The position numbers and the translations under genes were made by a program. From an uncultured Lachnobacterium sp. (GTDB taxonomy: Bacteria > Bacillota > Clostridia > Lachnospirales > Lachnospiraceae), in the NCBI GenBank assembly GCA_937889225.1, contig CALAST010000079.1, forward strand, positions 68,575-132,574: DNA of 64,000 nucleotides, given 5' to 3'. The notes under the pieces are model-generated. The model was not told the DNA's origin, ran no database searches, and was given only the letters and a program-made list of their open reading frames with translations. This document shows, one piece after another, positions 27,302-36,371 of the stretch (its first letter is position 1; the number at the start of each line of letters is the position of its first letter).

Positions 27302-27563
27302 AATTAGGGCCCTCCGTGAATTATACATAGCAAACCATAGATTTTTATATAGTTTGCGCAGTAAATGTACAAACCTTCCAATCGTTAATACACAACTACT
27401 ATTCATTATACCCGATTTTTCATAAAAAGCAAACATTCTATGAAAATTTTCAAATTTTTGTATTTTTTTCTTGCATTATGGCAATTAATCTGATAAGATA
27501 TCTATGTTGCGAGCTCAGACAAAATGATTTTGAGCTTAATGAACTAAAGGAGGTGCAATTAGT

Positions 27564-27749
27564 ATGGCAAAATGTGCAGTATGTGAAAAAGGCGTTCATT
27601 TCGGAAACGGAGTAAGCCACTCTCATAGAAGATCAAATAAAATTTGGAAATCAAACATCAAACGTGTTAGTTGTAAAGTAAACGGAGTACCACAGAAATT
27701 ATATGTTTGTACTTCCTGCTTAAAATCTGGCCGTGTTGAAAGAGCTTAA
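27564..27749 (+). CDS. rpmB: 50S ribosomal protein L28, zinc-binding form
   Basis: The 61-residue protein has the L28 signature GNGVSHSHRRSNKIWKSN and two CxxC pairs (CAVC near the start, CTSC near residue 52), which make it the zinc-containing type. The ATG has AAAGGAGG upstream. In the leader an AGCTCA/TGAGCT inverted repeat lies at about 27511-27536. The gene diverges from yloU-yloV, as in other Firmicutes, and ends in its own terminator. Confidence 0.97.
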   Translation: MAKCAVCEKGVHFGNGVSHSHRRSNKIWKSNIKRVSCKVNGVPQKLYVCTSCLKSGRVERA

Positions 27750-27765
27750 TTTGAGATGAATTTTT

Positions 27766-27792
27766 AAGGACTGTCATTTGACAGTCCTTTTT
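27766..27792 (+). terminator. Rho-independent terminator of rpmB
   Basis: AAGGACTGTC pairs with GACAGTCCTT with a short loop, followed by a T-run. It also serves the convergent Uma2 gene. Confidence 0.9.
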
Positions 27793-27819
27793 CATCTTAT
27801 CTGTCCAATCATTTCATTT

Positions 27820-28326
27820 TTATTCTATATAAAATAATTCATCAAATTCTATCTGAAAATTTGGAAACATTACAATTTCTAAATCTTCTTTATTTTCTTT
27901 TGTTACAGTTTTATAAAGAATATATTCTGCTTCATCAACCGAGTTCTCATTTGGAGAAAGTAAATAAATTTCTACTTTCTTTTTTCTCCAATCCACAATC
28001 CAATATTCTGCAACCTCTACTTTTTTATACAATTCCATTTTTTCACCACGGTCATATTTTTCTGTTGCATCCGACAAAACTTCCATGATAAAACGAGGTA
28101 CACCCATAAATGTTGTTGTTCGTCTGTTTCTAATATCACAATTAATAGATATATCCGGAATAACTGATTTGTTATCATTTTCAAGCCATTTATATTTAAC
28201 ATTATCCCCAAAGACACGACATAAACTGTTTTTTGCTTGATTTCCTACGATTGCAACAAAATTATTGATTATAATGGAATGTTCGATATATGAGTTACTC
28301 ATATCTTTAATAATGAAATTATCCAT
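27820..28326 (-). CDS. Uma2-family (DUF820) endonuclease-like protein, second copy
   Basis: A 168-residue protein with the Uma2 core: VIPDISINCD, then PRFIMEVLSDATEKYDRGEKMELYKK and VAEYWIVDWRKKKVEIY. The catalytic Asp, Glu and Lys positions of the fold are present. The frame extends upstream to 28386, but the ATG at 28326 has GGAGG eight bases before it. It differs clearly from the copy at 24528, so the two are not a recent duplication. It converges with rpmB. Confidence 0.83.
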   Translation of the reverse strand: MDNFIIKDMSNSYIEHSIIINNFVAIVGNQAKNSLCRVFGDNVKYKWLENDNKSVIPDISINCDIRNRRTTTFMGVPRFIMEVLSDATEKYDRGEKMELYKKVEVAEYWIVDWRKKKVEIYLLSPNENSVDEAEYILYKTVTKENKEDLEIVMFPNFQIEFDELFYIE

Positions 28327-28362
28327 ATGATACACCTCCAACTTGTTTATAGTATAACATGT

Positions 28363-28440
28363 AAAGCGGACATTCGCAATCCGCATTCGCTACTTGCTCA
28401 TGAACGCAGGCAACTTCGTTGCTTGTTCTACGTTCACAAT
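28363..28440. repeat. Dispersed intergenic repeat, copy 4 (longest)
   Basis: A copy of about 78 bases with the core AAAGCGGACATTCGCAATCC, in which GCGGA and TCCGC pair. It is followed by GCATTCGCTACTTGCTCATG and a hairpin-forming GCAACTTCGTTGC. The first part and the tail match the copy at 49727. Confidence 0.65.
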
Positions 28441-28474
28441 AAAAAAAGCACTTACTTTATAAGTACTTTTTTTA
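28441..28474 (-). terminator. Rho-independent terminator of gltS
   Basis: AAGTACTTA and TAAGTGCTT pair on the minus strand, followed by a run of T. It lies about 40 bases after the gltS stop. Confidence 0.85.
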
Positions 28475-28511
28475 AAATTATATTAATTTAACCAAATTAC
28501 GAATATGTATG

Positions 28512-29890
28512 TTATACTTTCTTCTTAAATAATCCCATAATCTTTGAACGGAACAAAATAATATTCAACACCAGGAAAAATGCCACTACAATCACAAATG
28601 TCTTTTCCGGTGCTTCCGGTGCAGATGCTGCAATCAGCATAAGCGGGAAACCAAATACGATTGCCGGGAAGTTCTGGTATACGAGATTATCGGAAACCGG
28701 TGTTTCAAATTCCATATCCAGCTCTCGAAGCAATACAATCCCTGTACTTGCTGTACCTGTAAGCATGCCATACATTGCAACAAACTGTTCCTCTGCGTAA
28801 TCCTTGAAAAGTGTTTTTGCAACAATTTGGTTATAAATAAATGTTGCAACTGCACCTGCAATACAGATAATTAAAAGTACTACAATATAATCGCCAATTG
28901 TGCTCAAACGAATTGCTGCAATCCCAGCAACTACCATGATATCATAAAATACATTACGAAGACGTACCATTAAGAAATCATTTACATAATGTTTTTTCAG
29001 AATTTTCTTATTTTCTAATACGCTTAACAATTTCTTAATTCCGGTTGTAACAAGAACACCAATCAAAAAGTTAAATCCGTAGATAACAGACTTTAATCCC
29101 GGAATAAGTTCACCTAAAATATAGATAATAACATACGTATACATGTAGCATCCAATAATAAAAGCAAACTGAACACTAAGTGTATCCATATTTTCAAACA
29201 ACGGAATTTCATCCTGTCGCAATGTTTTTTCGATAGCTGTCTTCATTGTTCCTGCATCCTGTTTTACTAAATGGTTCTTTCTTTTCAACCATGTTAAGTA
29301 TAAAACACCACCAATACTTGCACTAATAAATCCAAATGCTGCAATTGTCAAACCAAAGCTCTTTCCACCTACAAATCCATATTCTGTTTCATAGATATTG
29401 CCATAATTCATCGCCTGTCCAGTTCCCTGTCCATATCCAAATGGAAGAATAATTCCTGCTGCCGGGAAGAATCCGGAAATAACTTTCGCAGCAATTAATG
29501 AAATTCCAAGTCCTGTAATTGCCTGAATCAAATAAGTTGCTACGGTTGTAACACCTGTATTGAAAATCTCTGTTTGTCTCTGTTTAGAAAGTTTTCCTTC
29601 TGAACTTTCAAATGTAGATGCAATAAAACCAAGTGCTAACGCATGGTATGTAATAATTTCTAAAACAGTAATTCCATTTCCACCAAAAAATGCGGTTTCA
29701 AACATATCCGTTCCTGTAATTGCACTATATACAGATGATATTAATAACAAAATTCCGCCTGCAAGAACAGATGTTGGAATTAAAGACTCTTTCAAAATCT
29801 TAATTCCTTTTTTCAACAAACTAGCTGCAAGCAAAGCAAGCAATAATGCTGCAACAACATTCATTCCTCCCCAAACACTTGCATCCGCTA
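28512..29890 (-). CDS. gltS: Sodium/glutamate symporter (GltS family), 3' exon of a split gene
   Basis: This part encodes at least 450 residues of a GltS-type carrier with about ten membrane segments. The family signature FGYGQGTGQAMNYG sits near residue 140 of the frame from the ATG at 29864, and it recurs in part in the second half as MYGMLTGTASTGIV. That ATG has no usable RBS: GGGGAGGA touches it directly. Coding-like sequence continues upstream of it (ADASVWGG) until the mobile element begins. With the exon at 31961-31988 and removal of the 2070-base insert, the gene reads in frame as a 468-residue protein. The product imports glutamate with sodium. If the insert does not splice, expression is probably lost or low. 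Confidence 0.85.
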
Positions 29891-30110
29891 CGATAAATAT
29901 GTATAAAATTATCCATATTTATACAAATCTATACTGTGTCCAATCTCACGATTTGTACTTCCTACTTCTTTGTGTCCGATTTTGCCACAGCTACTTTCGT
30001 TTTGTGTAACACTCCATAGGCTTAAAGTCCCCAGTAGCGTTAGGTACATGTCAGCATCGTCTTTTCCGTGACTTTATGCTAACTCATAAGTTGCTAAATT
30101 GATACTTGCA
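29891..30110 (-). ncRNA. Candidate omegaRNA (TnpB guide RNA) and right end
   Basis: The sequence from the last codons of tnpB to the element's right end is where TnpB families encode their omegaRNA. It is GC-richer than the flanks and non-coding, and it ends in the hairpin at 29901-29924. By analogy the guide would be the bases just beyond the right end, which here are the start of the gltS 3' exon. Boundaries are approximate. Confidence 0.5.
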
Positions 30111-31273
30111 TTGTAATCTCTGTCTATTACCAATCCACATTTTTCACATCTGTAAATGCGGTCTGATAATTTTAAATCTTTCTTTATACTTCCACAGCAG
30201 GAACATTTTTTTGAACTTGGATAATATCTGTCAACTTCCACAAATGAAATCCCTCTTAACTTACATTTATATTTTATCTGTCTTTTAAACTCATAAAATT
30301 TTTGCTGTGCAATCGCTTTCGAAAGATGTCGGTTTTTCATCATTCCTTTGACGTTAAGATTTTCCATTACAATTCGAGACGGCTTGGTTTTCACTATCTC
30401 TGTGGTCTTTTGATGCAGATAATTATTTCGAATACTGGTTAGTTTTCGATGTAGTAATCGAATGACCTTGTTCTGTTTTTGGATATTTTTACATTCTTTC
30501 AAGGGTTTTTTCCAAATCGGATACCGTTTCTTTCCTATCACTTTATAACTCTTGATATTCGCTTCCATCTTACGTGAAAGTTTTCGTTGTTCTCTACGTA
30601 ACTTTTTCTCCAACTGTCTGACCCGTTTGGTTTTGTTGATATTTTTATAGCGTTTTCCATTCGAACAAACCGCAAGTTCTTTGACACCAAGGTCGATTCC
30701 AAGACTTTCTTCTGTCAGTTCTTCTTCCTTTTCGGGAATTTCATATCCCACGGAAAGATACCAATATTTTCCATCAAATGAGATTCTTGGATTCGAATAG
30801 TTCGCTCCTTTTGGCAATTTCGGAAGATGTTCAGCGGTTTTTACGATACCTAATTTTTCTCCTTGAAAACCGTTTGGTTTTCGTTTGAGCGATTCATAGT
30901 TTACATAAAATTTCGGTTCACTTTTATGTTTTGTTTTAAATCTTGGCTTCTCCGAAAGACCTTTGAAGTATCTCTGATAGGCTTCATTCGCATCTTTCAC
31001 CGCTTGTTTCATCACATTCGAACCAACTTCTGCAAGCCATGTGTGCGTTGTTTTTTTGAGTACGTTGTTGATGTACTTTCGAACTTCTCCCTCTTTTACA
31101 TAACGCTGTCCGTTTTTTCCATTGTCCAAATATTCCTGATAAACACGTTCCTGTTCCGCTAAGAAATAATTATATGCCCACCTTGCCACCCCCGCACTTT
31201 TCCAAAATACTATCTCTTGTTCGGGTGTGGGCAGGAGGCGGATTTTCTTTCCGATAAGCAACCCTTTCACCAC
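30074..31273 (-). CDS. tnpB: RNA-guided endonuclease TnpB
   Basis: The protein is 399 residues and looks intact. The N-terminal helix-turn-helix-like region (about 1-110) precedes a beta domain and a split RuvC nuclease. The three catalytic acids are visible: Asp194 in GIDLGVKEL, Glu304 in VMENLN and Asp386 in DRDYNAS. The zinc finger has C357/C360 and C376/C379. The start is GTG (31273 or 31270) behind AAGGAAA. TnpB cuts DNA guided by omegaRNA and helps its element persist at the donor site. Here it is encoded inside a group I intron element without TnpA. Confidence 0.93.
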   Translation of the reverse strand: MVKGLLIGKKIRLLPTPEQEIVFWKSAGVARWAYNYFLAEQERVYQEYLDNGKNGQRYVKEGEVRKYINNVLKKTTHTWLAEVGSNVMKQAVKDANEAYQRYFKGLSEKPRFKTKHKSEPKFYVNYESLKRKPNGFQGEKLGIVKTAEHLPKLPKGANYSNPRISFDGKYWYLSVGYEIPEKEEELTEESLGIDLGVKELAVCSNGKRYKNINKTKRVRQLEKKLRREQRKLSRKMEANIKSYKVIGKKRYPIWKKPLKECKNIQKQNKVIRLLHRKLTSIRNNYLHQKTTEIVKTKPSRIVMENLNVKGMMKNRHLSKAIAQQKFYEFKRQIKYKCKLRGISFVEVDRYYPSSKKCSCCGSIKKDLKLSDRIYRCEKCGLVIDRDYNASINLATYELA

Positions 31274-31960
31274 CTTTCCTTTTTAGGAAAAATGGTTCGA
31301 TTTTTATAAATTTAACAAATTTACCCAACTTTCACTTTACGAATATTCCCACTTTTCCTTTTCAAAAAGTATAACATTCTTTGGGATAACTTTCAATAGA
31401 TTTATAGAACATTTGTTCAGTTTATACATAGTTATCTCATTCACCATAATTCGCAACGTTATGGCAGTCTTACCGTCACCGGCAGACCTCTTATGCTTTC
31501 ACATAAGCGTAGACTATATCTTCATCCATGCCATTTGCATGGAGCAGTATTTTTCTTCCACCCTTGGCTTGTGGCTTTACTCTCCCTCAAGGAGATAGTC
31601 GTTGAACGTCTTCCATGCCCGAAATTGATTCAGGTTTAGGACTTTCGCTGCTAAACACCCATTTTAAACCGTTCGGTTTTAGCACTTAGGATACCCGTTT
31701 TTCATGTGTTACGCCAGATTTGTATATCTGTCCATCCATGAACACTAAGGTACTTTTGTTTCACCGTATGCCATCCTTACGTTTTTTCTGCTTTCGCACC
31801 ACGCAGCTTATCCTTTCGGATTACTGTTTGGGTGTAAGGCTTTAGGGATTAAAAGCAATTAACTCTGAGTCTGCATCAATTACTTGATACAGAGGGCTTT
31901 CTGTTTGATAAAATCTATACTTCTGTATACATTTATACAGATTGGTTTAAATTTAATGTA
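31274..31960 (-). ncRNA. Group I intron ribozyme (5' half of the IStron)
   Basis: The minus strand carries the conserved core. The R element GTTCAACGACTATCTCC is at about 31602-31586, and the S element AAGATATAGTC at about 31522-31512; GACTAT and ATAGTC pair to form P7. Other stems fit: a P2-like hairpin CTGTATCAA with GUAA loop and TTGATGCAG (31892-31871), a P8-like CCATGC/GCATGG, a P9-like CTTATGT-GAAA-GCATAAG and a CCG-GTGA-CGG hairpin. Several loops are GNRA tetraloops. It should self-splice with guanosine and remove the whole element from gltS mRNA. The exact P1/internal guide pairing is not resolved. Confidence 0.8.
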
Positions 31961-31988
31961 ACAGTTTAGTTACCCAAAAATTGCTCAT
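31961..31988 (-). CDS. gltS: gltS 5' exon (start codon and first nine codons)
   Basis: An ATG at 31988-31986 follows GGAGG with six-base spacing and opens MSNFWVTKL before the element. Unspliced, the frame ends after 11 codons. Joined to 29890 it gives MSNFWVTKLLADASVWGG and continues into the symporter, with a hydrophilic N-terminus of the length expected before the first helix. The last exon base is T, as group I introns need. Confidence 0.7.
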
Positions 31989-32093
31989 ATTTTTCCTCCA
32001 TACATAAAAGATTTTTCGCTATAAAAGCATATTTTTTGATTTACGTTTCCTTGAATCTGTCAAATAATAGACATTTTTCAAGAATCGTTCATA

Positions 32094-32121
32094 ATTATAA
32101 CAGATTTTTTTATTATTTCAA
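32094..32121 (-). promoter_or_regulatory. Promoter of gltS
   Basis: On the minus strand TTGAAA (32121-32116) and TATAAT (32099-32094) are 16 bases apart, about 100 bases before the exon 1 start codon. Confidence 0.6.
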
Positions 32122-32200
32122 TATAAGCAATTCCTAGTTTTTTCAAAAAATTTCATATTATTTTATAATTTTTTACCAATATTTATGAAATAATCACTTC

Positions 32201-32317
32201 CTAACTAAAGTTTGCTTGTACTATCGAACAAAACATGGATATCGCAGGAATATAATAACTTGCCACAAGCAAGAAAAGTACTATTCCAATAATGAGATAA
32301 ATAAGTCCCTTTTTCAT
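32201..32317 (-). CDS. Possible 38-residue single-pass membrane peptide
   Basis: The frame MKKGLIYLIIGIVLFLLVASYY and on encodes one hydrophobic helix and a short tail. It is in the same frame as the MerR gene upstream and begins 10 codons after that gene's TGA. It has no clear RBS. It may be a small membrane protein translated by re-initiation, or the remnant of a longer C-terminus of the MerR protein, which itself has membrane segments. Confidence 0.35.
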   Translation of the reverse strand: MKKGLIYLIIGIVLFLLVASYYIPAISMFCSIVQANFS

Positions 32318-32347
32318 AAAAATCGGCTTTTTATATGGACATATATG

Positions 32348-33202
32348 TCATTCCTCTCCCTCGTTCCATGCAATTTCTACTTCGTCGTCTATCTTCCAAT
32401 CCTTTTTTAACAATCCATAACGAAATGTAGTCGTATGTACCGTCTTATCCGGTGTCTCAAATTGTATAATCGAAAACCAATGATCCGGACGCACCCAATT
32501 CCAATGCACAATTCCCATAGACAAAAATGCTACAACATTCAACCATTTACTTTCTCCCAAATATTTCTCTACGGTATTTCCATCTATAACTGCAACTATT
32601 TTTCCCACTCCATGATGTTTCATCTTTTTGTAACGGAAATTATAGGTCAAATACGCAGTTGCCATAAGAAGCGACCATATTCCGACAACTCCAAAAAACA
32701 GCATACCACACCAAACAACACCAGATATTCCAAGCGAAAAATATATTAGCATAATAATTAGAAATAAAACTGCATATACCTTTCTCCATTTCTTTCTGGA
32801 ACTTTGACTGCATGACGTTTCCTTGTGATACGGAGTCCTTTGATGAATGGCATCAGCCAGTTTGGAAACATCTTTGTGTTCTTCTATGCTTAGATTTCCA
32901 AGAATCTCTTTTGCTTTTTTTATTTTATCAATCTCCTCCTCATACTCCATTTCTTTTTTCCCAACAATAGCCGAAATTTTTGTCGGATTTTGTAGAACTT
33001 CCTTTACTTCCATAATACTAAATCCTACACTTCGAAGTGCGGCTATATTTTGTAATGTCTGTATGTGTTCTTCATTAAAAAAATATGCTTTTCGATACAC
33101 ACCATCTTCTACAATCGGCTGTATTAATTGTTCTTCAATATAATAACGAACCGTCCTTTCTGTTAAACCTGTCTTTTCACAAATTTCTTTCATTTTATAC
33201 AT
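32348..33202 (-). CDS. MerR-family regulator with C-terminal membrane region
   Basis: A 284-residue protein. Residues 1-70 form a MerR winged helix (MYKMKEICEKTGLTERTVRYYIEE), followed by a helical stretch to about 120. Two hydrophobic segments lie at about 135-190, and a C-terminal domain follows with HWNWVRPDHWFSIIQF. A membrane-bound MerR protein could sense an envelope signal directly. The frame can start with GTG at 33220, but the ATG at 33202 has GGGG-type RBS spacing. No obvious target gene is divergent from it. It lies between the split gltS and the restriction system. Confidence 0.75.
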   Translation of the reverse strand: MYKMKEICEKTGLTERTVRYYIEEQLIQPIVEDGVYRKAYFFNEEHIQTLQNIAALRSVGFSIMEVKEVLQNPTKISAIVGKKEMEYEEEIDKIKKAKEILGNLSIEEHKDVSKLADAIHQRTPYHKETSCSQSSRKKWRKVYAVLFLIIMLIYFSLGISGVVWCGMLFFGVVGIWSLLMATAYLTYNFRYKKMKHHGVGKIVAVIDGNTVEKYLGESKWLNVVAFLSMGIVHWNWVRPDHWFSIIQFETPDKTVHTTTFRYGLLKKDWKIDDEVEIAWNEGEE

Positions 33203-33282
33203 AATCTCATCCCCTTTCACCTATACTGTACCTTCTTCCGTAGCGTAAGAATCAAGTATTTTTTATTTTATATGATTTAAAA

Positions 33283-33311
33283 AAGTGAACCCCCTTTTAG
33301 AGAGTTCACTT
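33283..33311. terminator. Hairpin between the restriction genes and the MerR gene
   Basis: AAGTGAAC and GTTCACTT form an eight-base stem with A-rich and T-rich flanks. It ends the type III restriction operon on the minus strand. A direct repeat TTTTGATTGACTCTT occurs twice just beside it (33334-33348 and 33364-33378). Confidence 0.6.
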
Positions 33312-33400
33312 AGGAATTTTGGATAACAACAATTTTTGATTGACTCTTACAACCATACTTTAGTTTTGATTGACTCTTGTATAGTCGTTTTTCTTTTGAA

Positions 33401-36358
33401 TTAGCCAGCAATTACATCTTCTATAATCTGCTTTACTTTTTTGTTATTAAGTTGCGTATGGAATGATACGGTGTATCCGTCAATAGTCAATTGCTGAAAG
33501 AAAGCCTTTGCACATTCCATTTTAGCACGTTCTGTACCACGAAGTGTAGATTGCTTTTCTACTGATTTTGTTTCTACAACAATATTCAATTCTTTCGTTC
33601 CGTCTGTATGTTTTACAACATACATGAAATCCGGACTATAGTTCTCTCCAACGATAGTAGGAATTGCTATGCTTGACTTAGGAATTTTACCATATACCAC
33701 AACCTCATCAATATCAGTCATAATATTTTCTTTCTCTAATGGAGAGTCAAATGCAATGCGATTATACAAATATTTATTAGAAGGAGTACCTTCAACAAAC
33801 ATAGTCCCCACATTTCCTTGTTTGATGACTTCTCTAGGAGTTCCGTCCTTATATGTTAGTGCTGTTTCTACAACAGGCTGATTAGAACGTGAATACTTAA
33901 AGCGTGTCTGCATTTTCTCGATACGCCAATCAGCAAAGGCACGAACAATATTTGCAACAGTATACTCGTTGATATAGTCATCAGGTATACCATCTGCCTT
34001 TTCGCTGGCATACTTACACATTGCCTTGTGAATTTCTATAATAGGAACACTAGTCTGAATATTGATTCGCTTTAAAAACTCATTGTAGGCTAATGGTCTT
34101 TTTATGAAGTAGGATACACCTGTAGCTTCTCTAAACATCATCATATTTCCGTCAGTAGTGACTTCATCACGATGGCTGTATAACGTAACATTTCCAAAAA
34201 TACCACCTTTTCGCAGAATATCATGCAATGCCTGTAGTATTTCGTCTTTCAAGTCTGCGTCATAGAATAAATAATATTTATGATTTATACTTTCCCAAAG
34301 TTCCTTCAATTCAGAATAAACTGCCTTACGGATATGGATTTCTTCTTTTTTATTCTTGTTAACATCCGTAATTTTATTGCTACCAACACCACTTGCAAAT
34401 TCCGGATAATCAGCGAAAAATAGTTCTCTTTTCTCAATATTAATTTTTCTCTCAAAATTTATATACCCTTTGTTCATTAATTCTAATGCGAAAGCATTTG
34501 TATCCATATTTCTCGCCTTGGCAACTTTCTTCAATGCTTCTTTCGATACATCAGCAGTAGCAGACATTTCTCCGTTTATTTCATCGACTAATCTTTTTGC
34601 AAAATCAGCTTCCGTAAAATCCACAATATAATTCAGCTTAAATTCCTCGTTGGATATACGATTTCCATTTTCATCGACCGGCAAACGCAATCCTCGTCCA
34701 ACCTCTTGCAATTTACTGTTTTCACTACCACTAGAGCGTAGCTTAACTATTGTGAATACGTTAGGATTATCCCAGCCTTCTTTTAGTGTCCATTTAGAGA
34801 ATAGAAATCTTCTTGTATTATATGAACCATCTGCATTGCGAAGGGAAATTAAACCTTTTTTATTATGCAGAATATCTACAACCTCATTAGCAATCGCCTC
34901 ATCGGAATCACTATTGTCTTGTGCGAAATAACCTGCATGACAAGCAGAAATATCTGCTGCACTAGCTTCGAGATATTCACGATATTCCTGTTCTGCACTA
35001 GGAAGTGTAGCTAACAAGCTATTGATATTTTCCAAAAGTAAACTCTCAAACATTTCTTTTAAATATGGAGTCTTTCCTTCTTCTGTATCTCTATATGACG
35101 TAATATCATCGATAAAGAAAAGTGCAAGCGTTTTTATTTTGAATTGTCTGCCTGAAAAATTCTGTCTTTCCGTTTCAAAATGACGTTGAATTGCCAATTT
35201 CAACATCTGCTCTTGGTATGACGAAGAATAAATATCCGTATTAAATTCTTCACCTTGAAACTTTGTCTGCCCATTCGTAAGTTCAATAAAATTCTTTCCA
35301 ATTGCAGAAATAGTAATACCTTCAAATGCAATATCCATTACGGACAAGGAATCGCCTGGAGTCAGCATATATGTTTTTGTATCCTCTCCACGTTTCTTAA
35401 ACTGGAAAGTGGCAGATGTCTTTGCTACTACAGTTACTAATTTGACCTTTTCTTCCTTTTGCGAAAGTGGTTCAAAATGTTCCTTAGCAACGCCTTTTAT
35501 CAGATTAAGATTAAAGGAATCACAGGCATTTAATTCATAAACAAGATTGTTAAAATCTTTAAATGTAGTTTTATTGCGACCTGTTCCAAAGGATATTTCC
35601 GGGAATGTTGCACCAAAACGAATAATCATCTGTGGGCATAATTCCTCAATGATTGCTTTATATGCTTTTTGGTCTCTTGAAAAACGATGTGGTTCGTCAA
35701 TAATTACAACAGGCTTTGTGGCTTTCAATGCATCAAACGGTCTATAAAAACCTTCCACCAAGTAATCGTAATCAGAACGTGTTAGCATATTGCCGTTTGT
35801 TAAAAGTTGCATATTTACAAGCAGTACATAGATTTTGTTTGTATTCTGACAAGAGCCTGTAACATAGTCACGTACAGCAGATGGCATTGCTAAAAATCCT
35901 TTTTTCTTTTTCTTAGGACTTTCCAATACACTCAACTCAATATCACAGTTATATCCGCAAGCATCAGAAAAATGGTGTTTTACATAACTGTCTGCAATAA
36001 ACTGCGATGTGCCTGCCTTGATAGGTAATGAAGGAACTGCAATAATAAATTTATTAAAACCGAATTTTTTATGCATTTCATAGATAGTTTGTGTGTATAC
36101 ATAGGTCTTTCCAGTTCCTGTTTCCATTTTTACATCAAGATTAAGGTAATCCCCATCATCACGACATCCACGATAATCTGCTCGTATGCCTTTTTGCACT
36201 TTCATAAGATTATGAATCAATCGCAGTTCTTTTCTATCGAAAGATGGATTTTCATATGAAAGACGAGGCATTATCATAGAAACACCATCGAGTACAGATA
36301 TTAGAGCATCGACAGCCTTTTTCTGATGATCTAATTCTCGTTCAAGTATTAGTTCCAA
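33401..36358 (-). CDS. Type III restriction enzyme, Res subunit
   Basis: A 985-residue protein with an SF2 helicase core: Walker A METGTGKT near residue 80, a DEPH box near 240 and motif VI-like EVGRGLRLP near 560. A C-terminal nuclease domain follows, with SPDFMYV then IVVETKS, a PD-(D/E)XK site. It uses ATP to follow DNA from unmethylated sites and cuts about 25 bases away. A GTG at 36367 overlaps the RBS; a TTG at 36358 is eight bases after GGAGG and is the better start. It follows mod by 13 bases. Confidence 0.93.
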   Translation of the reverse strand: MELILERELDHQKKAVDALISVLDGVSMIMPRLSYENPSFDRKELRLIHNLMKVQKGIRADYRGCRDDGDYLNLDVKMETGTGKTYVYTQTIYEMHKKFGFNKFIIAVPSLPIKAGTSQFIADSYVKHHFSDACGYNCDIELSVLESPKKKKKGFLAMPSAVRDYVTGSCQNTNKIYVLLVNMQLLTNGNMLTRSDYDYLVEGFYRPFDALKATKPVVIIDEPHRFSRDQKAYKAIIEELCPQMIIRFGATFPEISFGTGRNKTTFKDFNNLVYELNACDSFNLNLIKGVAKEHFEPLSQKEEKVKLVTVVAKTSATFQFKKRGEDTKTYMLTPGDSLSVMDIAFEGITISAIGKNFIELTNGQTKFQGEEFNTDIYSSSYQEQMLKLAIQRHFETERQNFSGRQFKIKTLALFFIDDITSYRDTEEGKTPYLKEMFESLLLENINSLLATLPSAEQEYREYLEASAADISACHAGYFAQDNSDSDEAIANEVVDILHNKKGLISLRNADGSYNTRRFLFSKWTLKEGWDNPNVFTIVKLRSSGSENSKLQEVGRGLRLPVDENGNRISNEEFKLNYIVDFTEADFAKRLVDEINGEMSATADVSKEALKKVAKARNMDTNAFALELMNKGYINFERKINIEKRELFFADYPEFASGVGSNKITDVNKNKKEEIHIRKAVYSELKELWESINHKYYLFYDADLKDEILQALHDILRKGGIFGNVTLYSHRDEVTTDGNMMMFREATGVSYFIKRPLAYNEFLKRINIQTSVPIIEIHKAMCKYASEKADGIPDDYINEYTVANIVRAFADWRIEKMQTRFKYSRSNQPVVETALTYKDGTPREVIKQGNVGTMFVEGTPSNKYLYNRIAFDSPLEKENIMTDIDEVVVYGKIPKSSIAIPTIVGENYSPDFMYVVKHTDGTKELNIVVETKSVEKQSTLRGTERAKMECAKAFFQQLTIDGYTVSFHTQLNNKKVKQIIEDVIAG

Positions 36359-36371
36359 AATCTGCACCTCC

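Larger units (their letters stand above)
29891..31960 (-). mobile_element. IStron: group I intron fused to a TnpB-only IS605-type element
   Basis: The element of about 2.07 kb reads on the minus strand. Near its 5' end is a small hairpin (CTGTATA/TATACAG, 31923-31940). A group I intron core follows, then tnpB, a structured 3' region and a hairpin GTATAAA/TTTATAC (29901-29924) near the 3' end. The order intron first, tnpB second, IS-like hairpins at both ends, is that of clostridial IStrons such as CdISt1. No TnpA transposase is present, so mobility would need help. The proposed borders satisfy the group I rule of U before the intron and G at its end, and restore gltS. They are inferred, and a shift by a few bases is possible. 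Confidence 0.8.

Noticed and set aside
29864..29866. ATG at 29864 as the natural gltS start
   Set aside because: The Shine-Dalgarno sequence touches the codon, and coding-like sequence continues upstream up to the IStron border.
33334..33378. Two 15-base direct repeats as the beginning of a CRISPR array
   Set aside because: Only two copies, no regular spacers and no cas genes.
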